A stretch of 64,000 nt of DNA from Prillingera fragicola (lineage: Eukaryota; Basidiomycota; Tremellomycetes; Trichosporonales; Trichosporonaceae), in the NCBI GenBank assembly GCA_002335605.1, contig BEDY01000002.1, positions 2,356,001 to 2,420,000 on the forward strand, written 5' to 3'. The notes beneath the pieces were generated by a model, which saw only the letters and a program-made list of their open reading frames with translations, did not search any database and was not told the DNA's origin. A program made the translations under genes and the position numbers. Numbering within the stretch: position 1 is the first letter of the stretch; each line of letters starts with the position of its first letter. Below, one piece after another: positions 1 to 11,224 of this stretch.

Positions 1-171
1 GGTTGGCATGGCGCGGGGTGACTTTTACTAGCGTTCATGCAGAATGGTTAGCAGTAGCTGCAGCTCGTCCAGGCTGGATTGAGCCGTTCATGATACATAT
101 GCAGTCTGTGTCATGACTCCAGTCTCGCTGCATGGACGTCTACACACGATCTCAGTACAGACAAAACAAAA

Positions 172-1611
172 CTACAACTTGCTCTCCCTCCCGGCATAGA
201 CCCCAGCAGCATGCCCAACAGCCGTCTCTCCCGGGACATCGACGACGCCAGAGTCCTCCTTGTTGTAAATATCACTGTACCGCGCAACGGCAGCCTTTTC
301 GAGATCCGCGTCCTTTTCCATCCTAAACCGCTTGGGATCGAGTGCAAACCGGAGCTCGCGCTCCGTCGTATCAAGACCAGGGGCTTGAATCCCCGTAGCC
401 TCGAGAATCTCACGCGCGAGCACCCCGACGCCTCCAGCAGCGTGCGTGACCCACAGCCCCACGGCGCACCACAGCCCCTCGTTGGCGGCCGACCCCCGGC
501 GGGTACCCTTTGCGTCGCGCCCCCCCTCGATGCGGCCCACGAGCGGCACCCCGTCCGGCGTGACGGTGAACAAGCCGTTGAAGCCCCACGACCTGCTCTC
601 CCAGCTCTGCACGCCGTCGGGGGCATGCACTACGCGGCCCTCGAACCGCCCCGCCGTCGCTGGGGGAAGACACTTGACAGCCCTGTCGAGACCAGCCCCG
701 ATCCTGTCCTCCCACGCGACATACGCCTCCTTCAACCCCGCGACATATCCCATCGGCACCCGCACCCCCGGGTGGTCATAGCTGCCCACCCCGTCGCGGT
801 CCCCGTGGTCGCGCGCATAGTGGTGCTCGACCGGCCAGCGGATCCACGGTTGCTGCCCCGACCCCGTTGCGCCCGCCATGCGTGGGCGGGGTGCGCGCGT
901 CGCGCTGAAGTGGTAAGGATGCTTGACGGCCACGCACCGCCCGGCGAGGTTGGGGCACAGCTGCCCCGCCCACGCGCCGGTGCAGAGGACAATGTGCGGG
1001 GCGGTGAATGCCCTCTCGCCCGCGGCGGTACGTGTGTGCACGACGTAGCCGGCCGGGTCGGGGTCGTGGTAGGACTCGGAAGGTGGCGGCGGGGCGCGCT
1101 GGACGGCCAGTACGTCGGCGTCGATGAGCGCCGCCCCGTGCTGTGCCGCGACGGCCTGCCCGTGCCGCGCACAGACTTTGGCGTACGCGACGCCGTCGGC
1201 TGGGAAATGCAGCCCACCAGCGTTGGTGCGTGGCACGAAATCCGGCGCAAGGGCCGCAGCGTCCGAGGACGACAGGAGCTTGTTCGGTAACCCGTAGCCT
1301 TCCGCCAGCGCCGCGCGTTCGGCCAGCACGCCCTCTGTCCCAGCTACGGCGGCGATTTCGAGGCCGCCCCGCGCGTCCCAGCCGTTCGGGATCGAGGCAT
1401 AGTACTTTACGCTCCGGCGGGCCAGCTCGGTCAGCACGGGCAGCACGTTGAGCTGCCCCACGATGCCGGGCGCGTGGCCTGTCGCTCCTGGGAGAGCGTG
1501 TACGCTGCGGTCTAGAACGAGAACGTTCATGTGCGGTGCGAGGAGGCCCGCGAGCGTGCTGCCCGCGATGCCTGCGCCGATGATGATGAGGTCGTACGCG
1601 TCGTTTGCCAT
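172..1611 (-). CDS. FAD-dependent oxidoreductase, DAO family
   Basis: Single-exon protein of 479 residues. I start it at the ATG at 1611, because the longer reading frame upstream has no other ATG. The N-terminus carries the dinucleotide-binding motif GAGIAG within the first 20 residues, preceded by a hydrophobic strand (DLIIIG). Near residue 330 there is SWGFNGLFTVTPDGVPLVG, a conserved block of the D-amino-acid oxidase/dimethylglycine-dehydrogenase fold in which the chain returns to the FAD. The family oxidises amine or amino-acid substrates with FAD; the substrate here cannot be told. There is no signal peptide and no clear peroxisomal C-terminus (it ends ESKL). The length suits a stand-alone DAO domain without the folate-binding part of dimethylglycine dehydrogenase. 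Family call is firm, substrate unknown. Confidence 0.85.
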   Translation of the reverse strand: MANDAYDLIIIGAGIAGSTLAGLLAPHMNVLVLDRSVHALPGATGHAPGIVGQLNVLPVLTELARRSVKYYASIPNGWDARGGLEIAAVAGTEGVLAERAALAEGYGLPNKLLSSSDAAALAPDFVPRTNAGGLHFPADGVAYAKVCARHGQAVAAQHGAALIDADVLAVQRAPPPPSESYHDPDPAGYVVHTRTAAGERAFTAPHIVLCTGAWAGQLCPNLAGRCVAVKHPYHFSATRAPRPRMAGATGSGQQPWIRWPVEHHYARDHGDRDGVGSYDHPGVRVPMGYVAGLKEAYVAWEDRIGAGLDRAVKCLPPATAGRFEGRVVHAPDGVQSWESRSWGFNGLFTVTPDGVPLVGRIEGGRDAKGTRRGSAANEGLWCAVGLWVTHAAGGVGVLAREILEATGIQAPGLDTTERELRFALDPKRFRMEKDADLEKAAVARYSDIYNKEDSGVVDVPGETAVGHAAGVYAGRESKL

Positions 1612-2337
1612 CTCGGGGTTCGGCGTCCAGGTGTTCAAGCTGAAGCTGGGCAGGGAGAAGCCTTGGAGACGCTGGAGATGTTGCTAAGAAGCGCCGGGCG
1701 GAGGTAGAGACGACTGGCTGGCGTTGTTGACAACTTTGGCGGTGACGGTCAGCAGAACAACCTGGTTGGTGGGAAGAAGTCTCTTGTCATCTCGGTTGAT
1801 AAGTACTGTCGCCGAGTGCAGTGCCAGTGGTCATGGTCGTGCTGATTACCGTGTGAGACGGCCAAGTCCGGAGAAGTGCGGATTGGACTGGCGAGTCAGA
1901 TGATCAGTCGTGGTCAGCTGAGATGCTGCGCTGGGTGGGCGGGCATCGGCGGTGGCTTGGGATGCCGATGAGAACCGTTGTTATTCCGTCATGTTGTCTG
2001 CTTCTGCTGCAGACTGGACGTTGGACGCTTCTCATGAGAACACTTGGAAGCTGACTCTTGGACAGACGACGAGGACGTGCCCACGCCGAGCCGGACAATC
2101 ACACGCAAACTGCACTGGATCCGCTGGTGCTGCTCCTGATCAGTGTAGTGCTGATCGCCCAACGAGCCCCTTCCCGTGCGCTGCCAACACGATCGCTATC
2201 TCGTGAATAGTCTCACATCCGTCCGAAGCTTGGCCTATGTAACTACGGTGCAAATCAAAACGTGGCACCGTGTCCAACTGTCCGGGACACGGCGCCAGAG
2301 TCCATGGGGGGTCGTGGCTGGGTTTTAAAAGAGGATT
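1612..2337. other. Intergenic, oxidoreductase promoter and chitin synthase 3' flank
   Basis: 726 bp between the start of the oxidoreductase and the stop of the chitin synthase, both on the minus strand. It should hold the oxidoreductase promoter and the chitin synthase 3' end. I see only short low-quality frames and no RNA gene or repeat. Confidence 0.6.
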
Positions 2338-5300
2338 TTAGATCCGGGCTGGGGCCTGCAGATGAATGTCAGCTATTGGTCTGTAGTAGCATAGTGGCAC
2401 GCTAGGGCGACTTACAGCTCCGGGGGGTAAGCTTGAAGCATGGCTGTTGCTGCTGGTGGGGCTCATCATGCCCCTTCCGCTCGAGGTACGCTTGTGCTGC
2501 CTGCTAATACGGCGCACGGGGTCTTGTGCCGAGGAGGGGGCGACTCCCGGGTCGACGAGTGCAACTCCACGGGAGGGAGGGGGCGCCGCGTAGCGCTGCT
2601 CGCGCGGTGCACGCACCGGGGTGCCGTCGTCGTACTCCGCGGTGGGGTAGCCGCGAGTGTGAGGGGGAGTGCTGTAGCTCTGCTCAGGAGATGCCTGGGC
2701 AGACGCGAGCATGGGCTGCTCCTCGTCGGCGAACGGCGCGGCATACGAGTTGCCCATGCGGTTGTCGCTGGGGCTACGGTTGGAGCGGCTCTGGCTAGAC
2801 TCGGTAGACGAAAGCGAGGGGTGGCCGGGAACGTTCAGGTTGTCGTCGCCACCCGCATACTGGTAGGGGCTGGGGCGCGACATACCCGCACCACCCGCAG
2901 CCGACTCGGCAGTGTTGAAGCCACTGTTGTACGTCTCGCTGGTCGAAACCATAGAGTAGCGAGGGTTGGTGCCGTTGCGGGGCGAGTTGGAGCGCTGTAT
3001 AACGTCATAGTACGAGTCGCGCGACTGCGTGCCATCACGCCAGCGGCGCTCACGCTCAAACTCGATCCAACGCTTCATGACAATGTGAGAAGAGTCAAAC
3101 ATGCCGTCCTTGTCGCCGTGGCCTTCGTCCTTGGTCTCACCCTCAACCATACGTGTCTGACCCCAGGAGAAGTCGTCCATGTGCCAGAACGAGTAGGCAG
3201 GGAGGACCAAGTTCCAGATGGGAAGCGACAACAGGTAGAGACACATCCAGCCGACGTACACAATCTTGCGGGTGGTAATGACAATGAGCAGACCAGGAAG
3301 ACCCAAAATGAACGCGAGCAGAATAATCGGCATGGTGGGGAAAGGCACCTGCTTGGGACGCAGCCTCTGGGGGAGCGCAGCAATGACGATAATGTAGAGC
3401 GTGAACGAAATGGCGGCGGGAAGGACAAGAGTACCGATCAGGTCCATGAAGACGACAAACTGCATCGAGAAGCAGAAGGTACCGCAGAGGTCGCGGACCA
3501 GCATGAGCTCGAACAGGTTGTGAATAGTCGAGTTGATCCAGCGACGACGCTGCGAGAGCAGAACCTTGAACGTGTCGGGAACGACAGTCTTGCACACGGC
3601 CTGAGGACAAAAGACCATCTTGCGCTTGGGGAAAGTCTTGAGCATCAGAGTCGAGAGGTATCGGTCTTCACCGAGAAGCAAGAGGTTCTTCTTGTGAAGG
3701 GTGTCGACAACGTTCTCCGAGTAGTGCTCGACAATGTCGGGGTTGGCAAGAATGGGGACCCAGTAGCCGGAACCACCCTTGGGCGACTTGATGCGGTACA
3801 TGGAGAAACAACCGGGCAAACAAGTGACACCACCAAAGACAGACTCGAACGCCTTGGTCAAGTGGTGTGAAATGTAGTACTCGAAGACCTGGATCATCGT
3901 AACCCAAGTCTCGCGCTTGTTGGCAATCTTGGTCTCACCGCAAAGACCCATGATCTCGGGGTCGTTGACCATGCAGGCGTTCATGCGCGAGATTGAGTCG
4001 GGGAACACCTTGGTGTCTGCGTCGACGCACAAGACCGTTTCATACTTGTCGGCCGTGACACCAGTGCAGCGCCAGATGGCGTTGAAGAACTCGTACTCGA
4101 GGGTAGTCATACGCTCGTCAAACATGACCTTTTGCAGGAAGCCCATAAGGACAATCTGCGAGTCACGCTTTCCACGGTTTCCGGGCTTGGCATCGTTGCG
4201 CTCGAGGGGGTTGCCAGTCTTGGCAACGAGGACCATGGGGACGCGCTGCTGCTTGGACGGCTCGACCGTGTCGTTGTCATAGTTGTAGAATCCTGCAAAG
4301 ACCTTGGCCATGTTGTGACGCTTGTGGCCGTCGGCAATGGCAACGTACGAGTGAGCCTCGACCTCCTGCTCGGGGACAACGAGGTCCTTCATCATACCAA
4401 GAACAATGTCGGGCGTGTACTCTTTGGAGCCGGATCCACGGACCATACCGTCACAAACGACGAGAATCAGCTTGTGACTGTTGGGGTAGTCGGTGGTCGC
4501 AATAGAGTCCAGAGTCGTGCGGAGACCCTCGATAGACTCAGAGTAGGCAGTAACAAGGGCAAGAGTGTGAACCAGGGGGTAGGCAAATGGCTCAAAGTCG
4601 GGAGCAGGCTGGGGAATGACATTGTTCAGGGGCCAGGGGCAAGCACCGTTGTCGCCGTAGAACGAGCCCTCGCGGAAGGGCAGCGAGCTGGACGAGCGCG
4701 AGCCGTGGATGACTGGCGAGCCGGGAGGAGTTTCACGGAGACCACTGGGGGTGAGCTTGCTACCGTAGAGACTCGAACCCTGGCGACGGGTCAGGTCAAA
4801 GCTCGACTGGCCGTATCCAGTGCCGGGACGCGACTGGGTAACCATCATGGGCTGGTCGGCCTTGGAGAAACGAGACTGGGTGGGCAGGAAGTGGCCCTTC
4901 TTGGGGGCACGGAGCGGTGCATTGTGCGTGTTGTCACGGGCGTTGGGGCGGAGGTAACCGGGAGCGGCGCGGTAAATGTCGTCCGTCCAGTTCTCAATTT
5001 CGTTGGCACGCTTCATGCGCTCGGCGTAGCTCTCGCCCTGGAAGTTGCCCATGCGCCAGCTGAGGAACCAGCCAAAGATGAGGGCCATGAAGAACTTTAT
5101 ACCCACGGCGCCGAGAATGAAGACGAGCGAGACGTAGAGGACAATGTTGGAGATGACACAGCCAATAGTGGTAGTGTTGACGAATCCAACACGGATCACA
5201 TCGTTGAGACACTCTCCGTAATCGAGCCAGCCAGCACGGCGCATGGGAGCGGTAATGTCGCGGTGCATGAACGTGGCGTTGGTCTTGAGGGTATCAAAGA

Positions 5301-6642
5301 GCGCGGGGTACTTGACATACTTTGTGTCGAGCCACTGCAGGAGACTCATGTCGATGACTGATCCCTGGTAGACGGCAAGGTTGCGCTTGGGGTCCTTGAC
5401 CTCGTCCCACGAGTAGGCGACGAAACCGTTGAGCTTGAGGTCGCGGAGCATGTCGCGAGCCTTGGAGCTGGTGTGACAGTTGGTAGGCGACTGGTAGCCA
5501 GTCATGTTGGTAGCGGTCGAGGCCGGGTCGCGAGGGTTGCAGGGAAAGTACCAGGCCATGTCGTCACCCTGGTGGGTAATCTCAGAGCCCGAGGCAGGGG
5601 TAATAATGCCCTTGCACTTCTCATTGACCTTTTGGAACATGAAAGATACATCCTTGCCGCCGACCATCCAGTCGTCGAGGTAGAGAGGGTTGTTGGAGCC
5701 GTTGAACTCGGTGCCAGTAACGGCAGGGTGGTTCCAGGTACCCATCTCAAAGGCGTAACCGTTGATAATGACCGACGAGTCGGAAACGTTGCCAGCAGGA
5801 ATAGGGGCACCGCTAGTGGTACCACACACAGTCTCGGTAAATCCGAAAGTAATGAAACCGACAATAGCCATGAGACAAGCGCAAATGGCTACGATACCCA
5901 TCTTCTCCCTCCAGGCGCGCTGGGCCTCGGGCGTCTTCTTGCCAAAGATGCCAGAGATGACAAAGGGTGGGATCCAGCAGGTGATAACAAAGCAGTAGAT
6001 CATCCAGCAGTCAACGGGGCCAGGTGCAATGCCTGAGCAGCAACCCGACTTGTGGTCGTCCTCAATCTTGGTCGCACTGGTCTGGGGACGGGGCGCAGCA
6101 CGCGATGCCTTGCGGCGGATAGTGGCACCGCGCTTGAACAGATTGAGGCCTGACTCGTTGGCAGCGGCCTCGTCGCCCTCACGGCCAAGGACCGACCTGC
6201 CACGACGCAGGTTGGCACCGCCAGACTGGCCAGCGGCGTAAGGACGGTTACCGGTTGCTGCAAACATTAGCGTTTTTCACTCGGTTTCTGAGGTCTTGTT
6301 TTACGCACCACTGGGCTTGACGCGCACGGCCTCATCGTTGGCATGCTCGCGGTAATGGTACTGACGATGCCCGGGTTCGATGCGCTCGCGCTCTGGGCGA
6401 ACCAGACTCTTCTTCCGCCTCATGTCTGCGCCGGAAGCCTGCGAGAAACCGAGATAGTTGGGGTTGCCGCCGGCGGCGTACCCTGCTTCCTCATAGCCCA
6501 GAGTGGGGACGTTTTGCTCTGCTCCCGCCTTGGATGTCGACTGCTTGGGGGGCGGCTGAGGGGGACGCTGCTGGGGGTGGCGGCGGGAGGGAGGAGCATT
6601 GTCCTCAAAGGAGATGTTCTGGTTGAATTGTGGGCGAGACAT
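2338..6642 (-). CDS. CHS3: Chitin synthase, class IV (Chs3 type)
   Basis: Three exons read 6642..6309, 6257..2416 and 2355..2338, giving 1397 residues. Intron 1 (GTGCGT...TTTGCAG) joins a proline/glutamine-rich N-terminus in phase. Intron 2 (GTAAGT...CTGCAG, 60 nt) has no stop and leaves a last exon of five codons. The enzyme polymerises UDP-GlcNAc into chitin at the plasma membrane. Two TM segments lie near residues 190-250, with the class IV linker [13 protein letters not shown] between them, and another near 480-505. The catalytic core shows DAD (about 855), GEDR (about 973) and QRRRW (about 1013), followed by a TM cluster at about 1050-1130. The tail after residue 1150 is long, serine-rich and probably cytosolic. 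In yeast this class depends on export and activation factors. Assignment to CHS3 is by class, not proven orthology. Confidence 0.93.
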
Positions 6643-8592
6643 TGTAGTATCGTCTCGCAGTTAAATGCCGTTCTACGACGGTGGTGTTATGTTGTTGATA
6701 TCCCGAAAGAGTCGTCTAGATGTGCATTGTCCGTGTGAGGTCGTTAGGAGGAGCGTGACGAGTGGCCGGCAGAGGCGCAGAGACAAATACAGCGATCTAG
6801 AGGCCATGCGTCAGCAAAACAGTGGAATGCAAGAGGGAAGAGGACAAGATGCGGTGCACCACTCGTTGGCCGGCTCGCTTCCAACAACAGCGGTTGGCCA
6901 CCTCGTTTCCTATGCCAGGCCCACGTTCTCCAATGTGTGGACTCCACTGCCAGACATCTCCCAAGGAAAGCCAGCATTCACAGAGGCTGAGGGGGCGATG
7001 CGGGAAGAGGACAGGGGAAATGGCCCACTGCCAGCAAAGGGGGGGGAAGGTGAAAGGGGAGCACCAACACAACAACGGGGATGACGCACCAGAGTGTCCG
7101 CTTTGATTGAATGCTGCTCTCAGAGACAATTCTGAATGTCAACCTTTCAGAATTGCGTATGCGAGGCGCTGTCGAGATGCAGTGTCCTGCGAGCGTGTAT
7201 TGTGATGGAAAAGGACGAAGAGGAAGAGGTGGTGGTCGAGAACTGGGGTGTTTGAGGCAAACGGTCGAGGCACGACAAAAACCAGGTGCTTCCGAGTACC
7301 GCCTCGTAGCTCGCTTGGTGGGGGTCGAGGAGTGAGTGAATGAGAAGGGAGATAGGGGGAAGGAGGGGGAGAGTGATGGTGGCCTGCGCAGCGAGTGTCG
7401 AGTAGTGTACGCAGCTGTAGACGACGTTGTCGGCGCAGAGAAGGGGATGGAGAGGAGGCGACTGGGCACTATAGAGAGCAAGGAGGATGATGATGGGCAG
7501 AGGCAGCAGAGGCCGGGGCGGGGGTGCAGCGGCGGCAGTGCGAGGGCAGGGGCGCAGTAAAGGGCGTTTGGGTAGAGCAGCCGTGAATGTGCCGGGAGGG
7601 AGAGGGCGCATGTTGGTGTATGTGGTGCTCCTACGGTGGTCAATGGCCCGGGGCTGGGGCAGTCTGCCTGGTGGTGCTCAGGGGGCGCTCATTCAGGGAC
7701 GAACGACCGGGAAGACACACAGACCTTTGGGTTATGAGCGTTTTACCGCGTTGTTTTGCCTCCGGGGTTCATTTGCGTCTGATCGTAGTGCTTGGGTGTT
7801 CTGCGTGAAGCGCTTTCATTCAGGGTGTTAGGTTCAGGGAAAGCTGCCTTTTAAGCGGGGGCGCCAACATGCCGTGCACACTGCAAGACGCGCTGCGCGC
7901 CACTGCTCCTGCATCTCTTCACGTATAAACCGTTTTGACGCTGGCGTTTACAGGAGACTGGAGGAAAAAAAACTACAACGACCCCCAAATCATGGGTTGC
8001 CTCAATCCTGATTTTACCTGGATGGCCTGGATGGCAAAGGACTGGGCTTTGGCAACATTGAAACAGAGGAGCGTCGCAACCCCGAACCAAGGTCTGCACA
8101 AACTACTGACGAATCCTGTTGATCTATTCGGCCTCGTTCGCGCCACATCACGCCCGTTACCTGTTGTGCTCCGCCTCAGTGTCCAGCTTGTCTGTCACTG
8201 CTGCATGCTCTTCCACGCAGGTGTTATCTTTAAAGTGAGCCTTTGATCAAGCGACAGTAAGAAGGTGCAAGCCATCGCTCTTTGCATGTAGTGAATTAGT
8301 GATGGTCGTACAGGCAATGTCCAGGGCGTGCAAAGGGATGATTTGCAGGCAGGAGAGCGTAATCGCCAGATGGACATTGGGCACAGCATGACCTCACATG
8401 ATAACGTAATAACGTCGTGCCTGAACCGACCATGACTCTGGGTGCGCTTGCGAGTGTTTCTATCACTGCCCTTCGGACATCGGCCCGTGTCCGTCCACCA
8501 CCCAGTCTACTCAACCTCCACCCAACACGTCCACCATTGCTGTTGCCACCCACCTCGTCTTGCTGGCCATCAACGGCCAGATCAGCGACACA
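6643..8592. promoter_or_regulatory. Long divergent intergenic region upstream of chitin synthase
   Basis: 1950 bp between two divergent starts, the chitin synthase ATG at 6642 (-) and the ATG at 8593 (+). The + strand from about 7200 to 7520 is strongly purine-rich (so pyrimidine-rich on the chitin synthase sense strand), as in many fungal promoters and 5' leaders. Frames of up to 221 codons here are low-complexity Ser/Pro/Leu shadows of that composition, and I do not call them. No TATA box or known operator could be picked out with confidence. Confidence 0.5.
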
Positions 8593-9695
8593 ATGCCACA
8601 GGACACAGACACTGGGCAAAATAAACGAGTCGCTCCCATCTCCTCCTCAGCCTTTTCATTCTCACTCGGGGCCCAACAACCCAAGAAGGTAAAGTCTGAA
8701 CACATTCCGGCTTCCCCGCTGCGACAACAGGGCCAGCATCTCAGTGTCCCACAGCAACCCTGCGTCACTCCGCGCAGGGAAGCGTCTGCCAAGCCTCAAG
8801 TATTGAAAACACCAGTGGTCAAGTTGGAGAACACAGCATGGGCTGCTGGCGGTCGTGAAGATACACCACTGCGGCAGGTCACAAAGTTGGAGACGTTACC
8901 TTCCCCGTTCGCATTGGTGCGCCACGACGACTCGCCGGGTTCATCTCGTCCTCGCGCTCAGCAGCGGATCAATGCGGTTCTGGATGATGCAGCGTCGCCA
9001 TTTCACCTAGGGCGTGAGCGGGTCAAGCACGAGAAGCGAGAGTATCATGGCGTCACGGCCGCCCCGCGTGTTGATGCGGTCGAGCTGGCCCAGAGCAAGG
9101 AGAAGAGGCGCGTGGCGGAGACGGACGAGGGGCTGGGAGTGTCGCCGCGGAAAGTAAAAGGTGCTATCCAGCACTATGGACCTGGGTGAGTGGTTTGTAC
9201 GCTCTGCGGGACCAACTGACGACCAGGCCACCGCCATCTGTTCGACTTGCTGCGCTGTTGTCAAGCGCCAGCACGTCGGTCATACTGTTCTACACCTCGC
9301 TGCAGCATACTCTGTATCCCTCCAAGGGGAGGCCAGGAGTCAAACCTAGGCGCCACATTCGGACCTCTGCTACGCTGCGGTTGCAGACTCTTGCGCCGCT
9401 TCCTGGGCCCACCCATTCCGCAACGATCATCCGCTGCAAAGTCACCCAGTGGGAGGCAACCGACGACACCATGGATGTGCCAGAGACTGTGCTTGTCGTC
9501 TTCCAAGCGCTTCCAAACGACTGCCCGCGCGTCGGCGTGGACCCACGTGTGGTTGTCCAGTCCAGAGCAAAAGCCTACGACGTTGGCGTCTGGAGTCCAC
9601 GGACCGACTCGGTCATTCCACGCGAGGACGAAGACGGCGAGGAAATCGTAGTTTTTGCATCTCGCTACCTCATCGCCGAGGCAGAGCAGCCGTGA
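8593..9695 (+). CDS. Uncharacterised basic nuclear-type protein (gene A)
   Basis: I do not recognise this protein. The first ATG is at 8593. Exons 8593..9185 and 9227..9695 are joined by a 41-nt intron (GTGAGT...CTGACGACCAG) in phase. The N-terminal 190 residues are disordered and rich in Lys, Pro and Ser (PRREASAKPQ, SPRKVKG). The C-terminal part is ordered-looking (ATIIRCKVTQWEA, PETVLVVFQALP, EIVVFASRYLIAEAEQ) with alternating strands that could form a small beta domain. The stop at 9693 overlaps a GTGAGA donor-like site. Splicing 9692..9836 and 9854..9893 would instead extend the frame into a helix-like stretch (PQLCRLLESARESL) that stops at 10004 and overlaps the next gene. It may be the 5' part of one gene with gene B. 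Confidence 0.55.
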
Positions 9696-9930
9696 GAGCG
9701 CTCCTAGCTCTGTGTGGCAAGAGCTTGTGAACGCCCTGCCGACACACAGGTCCTTTCACACCGCAGGTAGGGTCATCAGCTCTCACTCGTCATTCTCATC
9801 ATCATCCGTTTTGTGATTGTTCTGCTGAACTATTTAGGCAGCTGTGCCGACTTGTGAGTGTACCGCGGTTGGGAATACGAGCTGACATGCCAGTTGGAAT
9901 CTGCACGCGAATCACTGATATCATCACGCC

Positions 9931-10886
9931 ATGAAGACTCCGACGCAGAGCCGTCAGCAGTCCAACGCCCCCTATCCCTCGCCAGCCTCTCTCCATTCCG
10001 GTGAAGCTCACGATGCTCTGGACATCGAGGACTGGCTTCAGATGCGTCCTGAGCAAGAGCAGCAGGATTCTCCCGGTCATGTAGCACCGCCCCAGCCGTC
10101 CACGGAAACGACCGCCTCAACGCTGGCCGTCATGTTCGCACTCTACCACAACGAGGCCAGCAAGTCCAAGCGGAAGCCCGTCACCGGCCCGTCTCATCCC
10201 AATAATGGGGTACGGAGCTCGCTTGCTGACGCTGGCCCGAGCGCGTCTACCGGTAATTGCAACTCGCTGCCCAAGGCGGCCTCGACAGTGGGTGATGACG
10301 GCGATATTGAGATGGCGGGATGCGACCCTGGGTCATCATCAAGCAAGCACAGGCGCGCCGCCCACCCAGACTCTTCTTATAACTCAGCTCGTCGTCCACC
10401 GTTTGGAATGGCCATCGACGATGACGAGGAGATCCAGATCGTCGGTGGGAGCACCTCCCACCGCGCGCTGGCTTCCAACAATCACACCTCTGTTAGCACG
10501 AGCCACACCAAACCTACCTCCAAGCACCACACCTCCACCACCCTCCGCACCAGCAAGGCCGACAACAACACCTCGGACCCACACAAAGCCGCCCACCTCC
10601 TCGGCCGCACAGTATGCGAGACAATCATCGGCACGTCTCCCCCTTTTCCACGCTAACAATCCCAGACACCCGCCTCCAACCGTCCCTCTTCCGCCTCGTC
10701 GCCGGAGCAAAGACCCGTACCGGCCAGCGCGTCCACACCTACGCCGACTTGGCCGACTATGTCGGCGCGCAGCCCGAGCAGGAAAAGCTCGTAAAGGTCT
10801 TTGATACCTGGGCGGCAGATATGTTGGGTAGGAGGAACAGCAGGGGTGATGTCTTGTATCAGGCGTTTGGGAGGCGGGGTGGGTGA
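9931..10886 (+). CDS. Uncharacterised protein with conserved-looking C-terminus (gene B)
   Basis: Function not recognised. Exon 1 is 9931..10630 and exon 2 10666..10886, giving 306 residues. The junction needs a GC-AG intron of 35 nt (GCACGT...CGCTAACAATCCCAG). A GT donor at 10612 has a good context, but it puts exon 2 in a frame that soon stops. The spliced C-terminus (GRTVCETIIDTRLQPSLFRL, then TYADLADYVGAQPEQEKLV, KVFDTWAADMLGRR) looks like a folded helical domain. The first 200 residues are Ser/His/Lys-rich with an acidic patch (DDDEEIQIVGG). The short spacing and partial overlap with gene A leave open that both are one gene. Confidence 0.5.
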
Positions 10887-11224
10887 TTCCGTGCATGTAT
10901 GGTGTGCTGCGCTTGGAGGTCAGAACTGTCGCAAATGCGGCTCAAACGACCAAAGGGCATACATGGACATGGACATGCAACAGGCAACTCTACACAATTG
11001 TAAGGCGTGGTAAAACGGTGGCAAGGGGGTGTTCGTGGTGTAGTGTGTATGTACAAGAACGGCAGGCTCATCTCACTCGGGCCGTGCGGTTCGCTTGGTT
11101 TCTCTTCTTGTTGTATCTCGGCTGTTCTTCGTCGCAGTGTAAGGGGGGTTTCTCAGTCGTGTCTACGCGATCTACGCCTCAGGCGCCTCGACGCCTCCTC
11201 CTCAACGAACGCCTCGGCCAAGCT
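10887..11224. other. Convergent 3' intergenic region
   Basis: 338 bp between the stop of gene B (+) and the stop of the serine-rich gene (-). It should hold both 3' UTRs. I see no gene, repeat or RNA. Confidence 0.5.

Noticed and set aside
211..1290. 359-codon frame on the plus strand
   Set aside because: It lies antisense to the FAD oxidoreductase, which has clear motifs, and its product is an Arg/Pro/Val-rich shadow of high-GC coding DNA.
6978..7643. 221-codon minus-strand frame upstream of the chitin synthase
   Set aside because: The product is Ser/Pro/Leu low complexity from a pyrimidine-rich strand, has no motif, and fits promoter or leader DNA.
10612..10665. GT donor GTATGC for the gene B intron
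   Set aside because: It has a better donor consensus but puts exon 2 in a Ser/Pro-rich frame that stops after about 40 codons, losing the conserved-looking C-terminus.
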